From Mesorhizobium sp. M8A.F.Ca.ET.218.01.1.1 (GTDB lineage: Bacteria; Pseudomonadota; Alphaproteobacteria; Rhizobiales; Rhizobiaceae), in NCBI RefSeq assembly GCF_004791165.1, contig NZ_SRUZ01000002.1:1-64000 (forward strand): a DNA stretch of 64,000 nt. The letters are read 5' to 3'. Below the pieces are notes generated by a model. It saw only the letters and a list, made by a program, of their open reading frames with translations, searched no databases and was not told the DNA's origin. The position numbers and the translations under genes were made by a program. This document shows, piece by piece, positions 26,302-34,411 of this stretch. How positions within the stretch are numbered: the first letter of the stretch is position 1; every line of letters begins with the position of its first letter.

Positions 26302-27372
26302 TTAACTGCGGTTTCGCCCGCCTAGATTGTCCGGCTGCCGGCCGATGAGTTCGGGTCTCGACACCAGGGCGAGTTCCGCCGGGTCCTCGCCCGCCATGCG
26401 CCGCAGCAGAAACTCGCCGAGCTTGCGGCCGAGAAGCTCGATCGGCTGGTAGAACGTCGTGATCGGCGGAGTGAAATAGGCGCTGACGTTGATGTCGTCA
26501 TAGGCGATGACGTCGACATCCACCCCGACGCGCCGTTCAAGGCTGCCCAGCGCCGACAGGACGCCCAGCGTGGTGGATTCGTTGATGCAGACCAGGGCGG
26601 TTGGCGGATTGGGCAAGCCAAGAAGCCTGAGCGCGCTGTCGCGGCCGAAGCGGGTGGACAGATCGCCGTCGGCCACGAGGTCGATCGACGCGGCAAGACC
26701 CGCCTCATGAAAAGCCCGCGAAAATCCATCGATCCTGTCCAGTGCATAGGAAAGACGCCGATCCGCGTTGATCAGGGCGATACGCTCATGTCCGCCCGCG
26801 ATCAGCCGCGCCGTGGCGGTGAACGCCGCCCATTCATTGTCGACATCGACATGGGCGTAGACGAGGGGCTTGCGGCAACGGCCAAGTGACACGAATGGAA
26901 AGCCGCTTTCGAACAGCATGTCGATACGGGGATCATCGGCCAGCACGCCGGAAAAGATCAGGCCGTCGGCCGCGCTCTGGTCGACGATGCGGCGGGCGAT
27001 GTCGAAGGCATCGCCAAAGCTCCGGAAGCCGTGCACGGACAGCTGATAGTCGCTGTCTTCCAGCGCCTGGCTTATGCCGCTCAGGATCTGCGTGTATTCG
27101 ACACCGTCCCATTCATAGCCGACGGCGGACGTTATCGGCATCAGCACCGCGGCCCGATAGGTCTTGCCTGTCCTCAGCGCCATGCCCCGCGCATTCGCCT
27201 GATAGCCCAGTTCCCGCGCGGCGGCGACGATGGCATCCCTTGTCGGCCGCGCGACGACCGGCGATCCCCGCAGCGCCTTGGAAATGGTGGCGATCGAATA
27301 GCCGGTGTGGGCAGCCAACGTCTTGATCGTTGGCGAAAACTCTCGGCGTTCGGGTTCTCTGTTCTCTGCCAT
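26302..27372 (-). CDS. LacI-family transcriptional regulator
   Basis: Repressor of 356 residues. The helix-turn-helix is IKTLAAHTGYSIATISKALRG, followed by the hinge RELGYQANARGMALRTGKT; the rest is a periplasmic-binding-protein-like effector domain. The ATG at 27372 (MAENREP) is preferred. A TTG 57 bases further up would place the start inside the operator. Two palindromic sites of the LacI type lie 40-80 bases upstream, so the gene is probably autoregulated together with the four downstream genes of the same operon (binding protein, permease, beta-glucosidase, SDR). Confidence 0.92.
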   Translation of the reverse strand: MAENREPERREFSPTIKTLAAHTGYSIATISKALRGSPVVARPTRDAIVAAARELGYQANARGMALRTGKTYRAAVLMPITSAVGYEWDGVEYTQILSGISQALEDSDYQLSVHGFRSFGDAFDIARRIVDQSAADGLIFSGVLADDPRIDMLFESGFPFVSLGRCRKPLVYAHVDVDNEWAAFTATARLIAGGHERIALINADRRLSYALDRIDGFSRAFHEAGLAASIDLVADGDLSTRFGRDSALRLLGLPNPPTALVCINESTTLGVLSALGSLERRVGVDVDVIAYDDINVSAYFTPPITTFYQPIELLGRKLGEFLLRRMAGEDPAELALVSRPELIGRQPDNLGGRNRS

Positions 27373-27411
27373 CAACGGCGACCCATTCCTCAGGTCGGCA
27401 TCCGTATCATC

Positions 27412-27452
27412 GGATAAAAACGTTTTCAACAGGAATAAAAACGTTTTTATCC
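27412..27452. promoter_or_regulatory. Tandem LacI-type operators
   Basis: ATAAAAACGTTTTTAT (27435-27450) is a perfect 16-bp palindrome centred on a CG step, as LacI-family sites usually are. A second, imperfect copy, GGATAAAAACGTTTTC, occupies 27412-27427. The centres are about 23 bases apart, roughly two helical turns. They lie upstream of lacI and point to autoregulation of the lacI-glucosidase operon. Confidence 0.8.
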
Positions 27453-27570
27453 GACCATCATGACCAAGAGCGGTGGAGGCGGCAATGCGTCGAGGTCGCG
27501 CATCACCCCCCTTTCACATCGGCGAGCATCGCCGGGCGCGGACCTGGGGCACCCGGTTCGCCGGCAGGGG

Positions 27571-28578
27571 TCAGCGCGCCGGCGGCGCGTACATCAGGCC
27601 GCCGGCGTTCCACAGCGCATTGATGCCGCGCGCGATTTTCAGCTGGCTGGACTGGCCGAGATTGCGTTCGAACATCTCGCCGTAATTGCCGACCTTGGCG
27701 ACGATATTGTAGGCGAATGCGGGGTCGAGCCCGAGCTGTTTGCCATTGTCGCCCTCGACGCCGAGGAACCGGCGGATCGTCGGATTCTGCGACTTCAGCG
27801 AGGCTTCCGCATTGGCCTGCGTGATGCCGTCCTCTTCCGCCTCGATCAGCGTAAACAGCGTCCAGCGCACGATGTCGAACCACTTGTCGTCGCCCTTGCG
27901 CACGGCTGGGCCGAGCGGCTCCTTCGAGATGATGTCCGGCAGCACCGTGAACGCGGCGGGATCGGTCAGCTTCAGGCGCTGCGCATAGAGCGCCGAGGCG
28001 TCCGTGGTGTAGACATCGCAGCGGCCGCTATCGAACGCCTTGATGATGCTGTCGGCGGAATCGATGACGACCGCCTCGTATTTCATCTGGTGCGCGGTGA
28101 AGTAGTCGGCGACGTTCTGCTCGGTCGTCGTGCCTTGTTCGGCGCAGACCGTGGCGCCTGAGAGCTTCAGCGCGCTGTCCACGCCGAGATCCTTGCGCAC
28201 CATGAAGCCCTGGCCGTCATAATAGGCGGCGCCGACGAAATGGATGCCCATGCCGGTGTCGCGCGACAAGGACCAGGTCGACTGTCGCGACAGGACGTCG
28301 ACGGTGCCGGCCTGCAGCGCCGTGAAGCGCTCCTTGGTCGACAGCGGCACGTAACTCACCCTGTCGGGGTCGCCGAAGACGGCGGCCGAGACCGCGCGGC
28401 AGAAATCGATATCGAAGCCGCTCCATTTGCCCTGGTCGTCGGGCGCCGAAAAGCCCGCGACGCCCTGGCTGACGCCGCAGATGATCGATCCCCTTTGCTT
28501 GACGATGTCGAATGTGTCCGCCTTGGCCGGCAAAGTGGCCGATGCGAGCAAGAGCGCGCTGACGATTGCATGTTTCAT
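27571..28578 (-). CDS. AapJ-like general amino-acid ABC solute-binding protein
   Basis: Periplasmic binding protein of 335 residues with signal peptide MKHAIVSALLLASATLPAKA. The mature part has the AapJ/BztA pattern: IVKQRGSIICGVSQGVAGFSAPD, GFDIDFCRAVSAAVFGD, LSRQSTWSLSRDTGMGIHFVGAAYYDGQGFM and the long C-terminal LGLDPAFAYNIVAKVGNYGEMFERNLG. The ATG at 28578 follows GGGAGGAAACC, a strong ribosome site. No permease or ATPase gene is adjacent, so it probably delivers to a transporter encoded elsewhere. It lies downstream of, and in the same direction as, the kinase/M23/aminotransferase fusion, which may use its ligand. Confidence 0.92.
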   Translation of the reverse strand: MKHAIVSALLLASATLPAKADTFDIVKQRGSIICGVSQGVAGFSAPDDQGKWSGFDIDFCRAVSAAVFGDPDRVSYVPLSTKERFTALQAGTVDVLSRQSTWSLSRDTGMGIHFVGAAYYDGQGFMVRKDLGVDSALKLSGATVCAEQGTTTEQNVADYFTAHQMKYEAVVIDSADSIIKAFDSGRCDVYTTDASALYAQRLKLTDPAAFTVLPDIISKEPLGPAVRKGDDKWFDIVRWTLFTLIEAEEDGITQANAEASLKSQNPTIRRFLGVEGDNGKQLGLDPAFAYNIVAKVGNYGEMFERNLGQSSQLKIARGINALWNAGGLMYAPPAR

Positions 28579-28693
28579 GGTTTCCTCCCTTGATGAGGCA
28601 AAGCCTCTCCTCCCGCCGGCACGTGACGCGCCGGACGTTCCTGAAATCGTTGATCCTGAATTCCGCCCGCGCGCCTCCTTGCGCGGTGTCGTC

Positions 28694-31600
28694 CTAAGCC
28701 CGTTCCGCCAGAACCGCGGCCAACGTCTCATCGAGAACGCCGACCAGATGATCTGCATTGGCCCTGCTGAAGATCATCGGCGGGCGCATCTTCAGCACAT
28801 TGTCATGCGGCCCTTCGGTGCCGATCAGTACGCCGCGTGCCCGAACCCCGTCGTTGATGCGGCGGGCAAGGGCGGTCGCAGGTTTCTTGCTCTTGCGGTC
28901 CTCGACCAGTTCGATACCGAGGAACAGCCCCTGGCCGCGCACGTCGCCGATGATCTCGTAGCGGGCCTGCAGCGCCTTGAAGCGCGCCATGAGATAGTCG
29001 CCGATCTCCAGCGCATTGCGCCTCAGCCCGTCGCGCTCGATGACGTCGAGCACCGCGAGCCCGGCCGCGCAGGACACCGGATTGCCGCCGAAGGTGTTGA
29101 AATACTCCATGCCGTTGTTGAACGAGGCTGATATCTCCGTGGTCGTCACCACGGCCGCCATCGGGTGGCCGTTGCCGATCGGCTTGCCCATGGTGACGAT
29201 GTCGGGCGTCACCCCCTGGGTTTCGAAAGCCCACCAATGGCTGCCGACACGGCCAAAGCCTACCTGCACCTCGTCGGCGACGCAGATGCCGCCGGCGGCA
29301 CGCACCATCGCGTAGACTTCCCTGAGATATCCCCCGGGCAGGAACACCTGGCCGGCGACGCTGGGGATCGATTCCGCCAGGAACAGGCCGGGCGCGCGGC
29401 CTTGTCTCGCCATATCGGCGATCTGCTCGGTGACGCTCTCGGCAAACCGCTTTGCATGCTCGCCCTCCGGCCACTCCGCCGGAGCATGGTAACTGTCCGG
29501 AATGACCGCTTCGAACACATGCGCCGGGCGCCCCTTGCCGCCTTTGCGCTTGTATTTGTAAGGGCTGAGGTCGATCAGTTCCTGCGTCGTGCCGTGATAG
29601 GCCCAGTCGAGCACGATCGCCTCGCTGCGCCCGGTATGGGCCCGCGCCATGCGCAGCATCAGGCTGTTGGCCTCGCTGCCCGAGCAGGCGAAGGACGCCA
29701 CCGACAGGCCGGCGGGCAGCGTCGCCGTCAGCCGCTCGGCATAGGTGACGATGGCATCGTGCAGATAACGGGTGTTGGTGTTGAGCTTGGCCGCCTGCCT
29801 CGCGATCGCCTCGACCACATCGGGATGCGCATGGCCAAGGTGGCAGACATTGTTGAAGCAGTCGAGATAGGCGCGGCCGCGATCGTCGATCAGCCAGGCG
29901 CCTTCGCCGCGCACGAACTTGATCGGCTCGGAATAGGAGATGGAGAGATTGGGCAGCAGTGACGCCTTGCGTGCGGCGACGATCTCTGGACGCGACCGGC
30001 CGCTCTGGCGGAAGGTTTCGGGCGGAATTCCGGCAAGGTCCGCGGCATCGGGAAACAATTCCTTCCACACGTCGAGATAGCGCTCCTCGCCGACCCCAAG
30101 GATGTCGCGCGCGGCAAGGCTCGTATCCGTCGATATCTGGAAATGCAGATGCGGCGCCCAGCCGCCATTTTCCGCCGGCGTACCCATCTCGCCGACGAGC
30201 GCGCCGGCTTCAAGCCGGTCGCCGGCCTTCAGCCGCCGCCCAGCCTCATGCGCCATGTGCCCCCACAGCGTGACGAAAGGCGGGCAGCCCGGCGGCACAT
30301 GCTCCAGCGCCACGAGACAGCCATAGCCGAGCGGATCCTCCTCGATCTCGACGCTCCTGACGGTCGCGGCGAGCGGCGTGTAGAGCCGTGTGCCCGCCGG
30401 CATGAAAAGATCGAGGCCGAGATGGTTAGCGCGGCGCGCGCCTTCGACGAAACGCGACTCGAAAATGTCGCTGGTATAGACGGTGCGAGCCTCGCCCCAG
30501 GGACCGATGCCGAGCGCGACGCCATGTTCGGCACAATAGGCATCCCACCATTCGGTCGCCTTGTCGGGCTGCTGTGTCGCCGACGTCACCGTCATCGGAT
30601 TTTGCGGATCGCCATAGGGCACGAGCGCCTTGGCAAGCGTCGCCGGGTGACGGTCGAGGATCGGCAGAAGTTGCGTGCGGTTGGCCGCGATCCAGCCTGT
30701 CACGGCGCGCGCTCCGGAGGCGGCTTCGAAGCCGCAGGCATGGCGCAGGATCGCCGTCGCGAAGCGCCGGTTCATCCTGCCCAGACGACGCAACAGCCGC
30801 CAGGCCGGTGCTTCCGAGATCGACAGGTAGGGATTGTCGGCTGTGCGGTCCTTGCGTGCCGCCGACAGCGTCACCGAGGTGACGAGACGCATCGCAATGA
30901 GATCGAAGAGCAGGTCGAGTTCTTCCTCACGCAATGGATACTCGGCATGGAAGCCGGCGGCGAGACGGGCGGCGGCGCCGATCGGATCCTCTGCATCGAG
31001 GATGGCATAGGCGCAGGCGACGGCAACCTCGGCGATGAGCACGCTGTGCAGCGCATCGCCGAAATCGATCAGCCCGGCGACACGCTCGGGCCTTTCGAGA
31101 TCGACGAGCACGTTCCAGTCATTGGCATCATTGTGAATGACTTGCGCCCGCAATGCCGACAGCCGGGGCGCCACCTCGGCATCGAAATGATCGAGGAACC
31201 GCTCCAGCAAGGCGCGGTCCTGTTCGTCGTCAATGTGGTGAAGGCGTTGCCGCGCGGCACCTGCCTGGCGAATGTCCCAGTCGAAAGAGCGCAATGCGCC
31301 GGGATGGATGAAGCCTTGCAGGGCACGATCGAGCCGGCCAAGCGCGCCGCCCAGGCTTTCCAGCAGCGCCGGACTGGACGTGCTCTCGGCCAGCGGCCGT
31401 CCGGGAAGCCATGACACCAGGCGCACGGCATGATCTTCGCCGCCCGGCACTTTTGTATGGGCCAGCGAAGCGCCCCGCCCCGTCTTCCTGAGACGCGGCA
31501 CGGCGAGGTCCGGACTATGGCGCTCCAGATGATCGAACAACGCGGTCTGGAATTCACTTTCGACGAGCGGCTCGCTGGCGTTGACGATCTTCAGGATCCA

Positions 31601-31750
31601 GAGCGATTGGTCTGGAGCGGTCAGCTTGAAATTCCGGTCGCGTTCGCTGTCGAGCGGTGTGACGCTGCCGGCAATGCCGAAGTGCCGCGTTGCGATATCG
31701 ACGGCCTCGGTCTGCGAGATTTGAGGCGCTGGGTATGAGACGTTGGTCAT
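28694..31750 (-). CDS. Trifunctional fusion: APH-type kinase, M23 peptidase domain, class III aminotransferase/phospholyase
   Basis: A 1018-residue protein with three domains. Residues 1-345: choline/hydroxylysine-kinase-like APH fold with catalytic HNDANDWN (206-213) and metal-binding IDFGD (228-232). Residues about 400-560: LytM/M23 domain with intact zinc residues (H443-x3-D447 and H534-x-H536). Residues about 590-1018: fold type I PLP enzyme with [19 protein letters not shown] and PLP lysine Lys 856 in [11 protein letters not shown]. The last two features match the AGXT2L group, which includes phosphoethanolamine and phosphohydroxylysine phospholyases. A kinase followed by a phospholyase would phosphorylate and then deaminate an amino alcohol. 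The role of the M23 domain is unknown. The start at 31750 is chosen over 31804 because it matches domain limits. Confidence 0.9.
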   Translation of the reverse strand: MTNVSYPAPQISQTEAVDIATRHFGIAGSVTPLDSERDRNFKLTAPDQSLWILKIVNASEPLVESEFQTALFDHLERHSPDLAVPRLRKTGRGASLAHTKVPGGEDHAVRLVSWLPGRPLAESTSSPALLESLGGALGRLDRALQGFIHPGALRSFDWDIRQAGAARQRLHHIDDEQDRALLERFLDHFDAEVAPRLSALRAQVIHNDANDWNVLVDLERPERVAGLIDFGDALHSVLIAEVAVACAYAILDAEDPIGAAARLAAGFHAEYPLREEELDLLFDLIAMRLVTSVTLSAARKDRTADNPYLSISEAPAWRLLRRLGRMNRRFATAILRHACGFEAASGARAVTGWIAANRTQLLPILDRHPATLAKALVPYGDPQNPMTVTSATQQPDKATEWWDAYCAEHGVALGIGPWGEARTVYTSDIFESRFVEGARRANHLGLDLFMPAGTRLYTPLAATVRSVEIEEDPLGYGCLVALEHVPPGCPPFVTLWGHMAHEAGRRLKAGDRLEAGALVGEMGTPAENGGWAPHLHFQISTDTSLAARDILGVGEERYLDVWKELFPDAADLAGIPPETFRQSGRSRPEIVAARKASLLPNLSISYSEPIKFVRGEGAWLIDDRGRAYLDCFNNVCHLGHAHPDVVEAIARQAAKLNTNTRYLHDAIVTYAERLTATLPAGLSVASFACSGSEANSLMLRMARAHTGRSEAIVLDWAYHGTTQELIDLSPYKYKRKGGKGRPAHVFEAVIPDSYHAPAEWPEGEHAKRFAESVTEQIADMARQGRAPGLFLAESIPSVAGQVFLPGGYLREVYAMVRAAGGICVADEVQVGFGRVGSHWWAFETQGVTPDIVTMGKPIGNGHPMAAVVTTTEISASFNNGMEYFNTFGGNPVSCAAGLAVLDVIERDGLRRNALEIGDYLMARFKALQARYEIIGDVRGQGLFLGIELVEDRKSKKPATALARRINDGVRARGVLIGTEGPHDNVLKMRPPMIFSRANADHLVGVLDETLAAVLAERA

Positions 31751-31880
31751 CGGGCAATCCGGATCTGATTTGTCAAGCTTGGCATGGGCCAGAAAATCGG
31801 GCATCCGGCAAAGCGTCGGTTATACCGGCACAATGACCGCATTGACCGGCACATTGACGGAACCGTATGGAGCGCGCGCA

Positions 31881-32321
31881 ATGAAGGAACTGGACGCCAA
31901 GGACAGGGACATTCTCGGCATCCTGTCGAAGGAGGCGCGCATCCCGCTGAAAACGCTTGCGGGGCGCATCGGCCTGTCGCGCAGCGCGACGAGCGAACGG
32001 GTTGCCTTGCTGGAAAAGAGCGGCGTTATCAGAGGGTATCGGGCCGATATCGGCCAACTGGACCCAGGGTTGATCCGCGCCTTTCTGCTGGTAACGCTCA
32101 TCCGCACGCCGTCGATCGGCATTCTCGACCAGCTGGCGCGCTATCCGGAGGTCCGGCGGGTATCATCAGTCAGCGGCCAGCTCGATCTCATCGTCGAGGT
32201 CGAAGTACCGTCGATCGACCGCCTCAACACACTGCGCGACCTCGTTGCCACTCTCGGCGGCGTCGAGGACCTGACAACCGCGATCGTCCTGCGCCGGGAT
32301 ATCGAACGCGCCGTCGACTGA
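31881..32321 (+). CDS. Lrp/AsnC-family transcriptional regulator
   Basis: A 146-residue regulator: N-terminal helix-turn-helix (LDAKDRDILGILSKEARIPLKTLAGRIGLSRSATSERVALLEKSGVI) and a C-terminal RAM ligand-binding/oligomerisation domain (ARYPEVRRVSSVSGQLDLIVEVEVPS). The ATG at 31881 begins MKELDAKDRD, the normal family N-terminus, whereas upstream in-frame starts add an unrelated tail. It is divergent from the trifunctional kinase/aminotransferase gene, with 130 bases between the starts, and probably senses an amino acid or amino alcohol linked to that enzyme. Confidence 0.92.
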   Translation: MKELDAKDRDILGILSKEARIPLKTLAGRIGLSRSATSERVALLEKSGVIRGYRADIGQLDPGLIRAFLLVTLIRTPSIGILDQLARYPEVRRVSSVSGQLDLIVEVEVPSIDRLNTLRDLVATLGGVEDLTTAIVLRRDIERAVD

Positions 32322-32358
32322 ACGACGGCTGCGGCGGCGTCTTCGCCGGCCAGGCAGC

Positions 32359-32892
32359 CTATTTGGCGATATCGAGAAGTGAGGATACCAAAAGCTCGCG
32401 TTCGTCCTTCGACAGCACGTCGGAATCGAACAGGTTCATGCTGCGCAGTCCTTCGATCGCGAGATAGCAGACCAGCAGCGATTTGAGGTCCGGCGTCTCG
32501 CCTTTCAGGCGCTCGAAAAGCTGCCGCTTGAATGTCTTTATCGGCGTCATGAAATCGGGATCCTCGGCGATCGCCGAAAAGATCCAGGATGCGGACGGCT
32601 GCTTTTCCTCGCAATCCTCCGCTGACAGCTTGATATAGACGGCGAGGGGATTTTTGTCGTTGTCGTTGCTGTTCGCCGATTCCAGCGCTTGCTCGAAATC
32701 GCGTAGATAACCTTCGACAAGGCCCTGCATCAATTTGGCCTTGGTGGGAAAATTGTAGAGCAGTCCGCCCTTCGACACGCCGGCGCGGCTGGCGACGGCA
32801 TCAAGCGACAGGCTACCAGGCCCGGATTCCCGGGCAACATCAGCCGCCGCGGCGAGAATCTTCTCGCGCGAATTCGGTCGTTGGGCTCTCAT
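32359..32892 (-). CDS. TetR-family regulator of the adjacent RND efflux genes
   Basis: A 177-residue TetR protein: the HTH region at about 8-50 reads REKILAAAADVARESGPGSLSLDAVASRAGVSKGGLLYNFPTKAKLM, and the C-terminus is a helical ligand domain. It is divergent from the membrane-fusion-protein gene and stands in the usual acrR-acrAB layout. Two nearby CTTA/TAAG-type half sites (AAGCAAGCTTAGG and GACCGTCCAGACGGTAC) lie at 32904-32946. The second forms an imperfect inverted repeat around GACCGTC/GACGGTAC, a plausible operator. Confidence 0.9.
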   Translation of the reverse strand: MRAQRPNSREKILAAAADVARESGPGSLSLDAVASRAGVSKGGLLYNFPTKAKLMQGLVEGYLRDFEQALESANSNDNDKNPLAVYIKLSAEDCEEKQPSASWIFSAIAEDPDFMTPIKTFKRQLFERLKGETPDLKSLLVCYLAIEGLRSMNLFDSDVLSKDERELLVSSLLDIAK

Positions 32893-32928
32893 GGCGCCTC
32901 CCTAAGCAAGCTTAGGCCCAATTGACAA

Positions 32929-32946
32929 GACCGTCCAGACGGTACA
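32929..32946. promoter_or_regulatory. Inverted repeat between tetR and the efflux operon
   Basis: ACCGTC (32930-32935) and GACGGT (32939-32944) separated by CAG form a 6-bp-arm palindrome. It lies 37-54 bases upstream of the TetR start and about 90 bases upstream of the adaptor gene, a position expected for a TetR operator. Confidence 0.5.
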
Positions 32947-33037
32947 GTAAGACCGCCATTATTTGAAATCGGGACCTGCGGTCGATATGTGTCCCGATGT
33001 CCGCGCTTCGCGCCGGATTTCGACTGAGGGGACTTCC

Positions 33038-34411
33038 TTGTTCAAGCGCATACTCCGTATATTTCTCATTATTGTGGTCCTTGCCGTGCTCGTCATCGTG
33101 GTCGGCGGCATCGTCGGCTTCAACTTCCTGCGCGACAACGGCATCAAGCAGTATTTCGCCACCATGAAGCCGCCGGCGGCGACCGTGTCGACGACCATCG
33201 CCAAGCCGTCGAACTGGACGCCGGGCGTCGAGGCCATAGGTACTGTCAGCGCGGTGCGTGGCGTCGACCTGACTGTCGAAACCGCCGGCATCGTCAAGGA
33301 GATCCTCTTCCATGCCAACCAGAAGGTTGCGGATGGCGCGGTCCTGCTGCAGCTCGATGATGCCGTCGAGCGGGCCGATCTCGAAGCGACGAAGGCGCAA
33401 GTGGCGCTCGTCGAGACGGCGCTGACGCGCGCCGTCGAACTGCAGAAGCGCGGCGTTAATGCGGAAGCTACGCTCGACACAGCGCGGGCGACGGCATCGG
33501 CCACCGCCGCGCAGGTGAACAAGCTGCAGGCGGTGCTTGACCAGAAGCAGCTGAGGGCGCCGTTCAGCGGCACGGTGGGCATCCCCAAGATCGATCTCGG
33601 CCAGTACCTAGCGACCGGCACGTCCGTGGTAACCTTGCAGGATCTGGACACGATGCGGGTCGACTTCTCGGTTCCCGAACAGCAGCTGCCGTTGCTCCAG
33701 ATCGGCCAGACCGTTCGGCTTGGCCAGGGCGGCGGCGACATGCCTTTCGCCGGCAAAATCCGTGGCATCGACCCCAAGATCGACCCGTCCAGCCGGCTGG
33801 TGAACATCCGGGCGGAAGTCGCCAATCCCGAAGGCAGATTGACCCCTGGCCAGTTCGTGCAGGTGCGTGTCGAGCTGCCCGAGGAGCAGGACGTGCTGTC
33901 ACTGCCGCAGACGGCGCTGACCACCAGCCTCTATGGCGACTACATCTTCGTGGTGCAGCCGGCCAAACCCGCCGGGGCGGCCCCGGCGCAGCCAGCCAAG
34001 CCGGAGGAAAAGCCAGCCGCGGCGGCCACCGACAAGCCGGCGGATGCCAAGCCTGCGGACGCCAAGCCGGCGGACGCGATGAAACCGGCAGCCGAAGCCC
34101 TGAAGCCGGCTGCTGAAGCCAAGCTCGCAGACGCAGCCAAGCCAGCGGACAAGGCCGCTTCCGACGCCGCCAAGCCGGCCGATCCGGCCAAGCCGGCGGC
34201 GGAAGCCGACAAGCCGGCGCTGGTCCTGTCACAGGTCTTCGTCAAGCCCGGCCGCCACAATCAGGGCATGGTCGAGATCGTCGAGGGTCTGAAGGCCGGC
34301 GACGAGGTCGTCACCGCGGGTCAGAACCGGCTCTTCAACGGCATGTCCGTCAACGTCGACAACACGATCGATCCGACCAAATCGGCGAACAAACAGGCCG
34401 ACCAGCAATGA
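33038..34411 (+). CDS. RND efflux periplasmic adaptor (membrane fusion protein, AcrA/MexE type)
   Basis: Adaptor linking the inner-membrane RND pump to an outer-membrane channel; 457 residues, longer than the usual 370-400. An N-terminal membrane anchor (RILRIFLIIVVLAVLVIVVG) is followed by the lipoyl/hairpin region (VRGVDLTVETAGIVKEILFHANQKVADGAVLLQLDD, then TAALVETALTRAVELQKRG-like coiled coil) and beta-barrel. From about residue 308 to 396 there is an inserted Lys-Pro-Ala-rich low-complexity tract, after which the membrane-proximal domain resumes (QVFVKPGRHNQGMVEIVEGLKAGDEVVTAGQNRL). The TTG at 33038, preceded by GAGGGG, gives the standard N-terminus; an ATG at 32987 is the alternative. 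The start of the pump gene overlaps its stop by four bases. Confidence 0.9.
   Translation: MFKRILRIFLIIVVLAVLVIVVGGIVGFNFLRDNGIKQYFATMKPPAATVSTTIAKPSNWTPGVEAIGTVSAVRGVDLTVETAGIVKEILFHANQKVADGAVLLQLDDAVERADLEATKAQVALVETALTRAVELQKRGVNAEATLDTARATASATAAQVNKLQAVLDQKQLRAPFSGTVGIPKIDLGQYLATGTSVVTLQDLDTMRVDFSVPEQQLPLLQIGQTVRLGQGGGDMPFAGKIRGIDPKIDPSSRLVNIRAEVANPEGRLTPGQFVQVRVELPEEQDVLSLPQTALTTSLYGDYIFVVQPAKPAGAAPAQPAKPEEKPAAAATDKPADAKPADAKPADAMKPAAEALKPAAEAKLADAAKPADKAASDAAKPADPAKPAAEADKPALVLSQVFVKPGRHNQGMVEIVEGLKAGDEVVTAGQNRLFNGMSVNVDNTIDPTKSANKQADQQ
33958..34224 (+). repeat. Low-complexity KPA(D/E) tract inside the efflux adaptor gene
   Basis: About 90 residues built from roughly a dozen KPA units (KPADAKPADAKPADA and variants with AAE). 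At DNA level, repeats of AAGCCGGCGGA-type sequence are visible from 34036 to 34215. It interrupts the adaptor between the beta-barrel and membrane-proximal domains and would sit in the periplasm as a charged, flexible insert. Confidence 0.8.

Noticed and set aside
28803..30068. 421-codon open frame in another frame of the trifunctional gene
   Set aside because: It overlaps the PLP-enzyme domain on the same strand but gives an Arg-rich product with no motifs.
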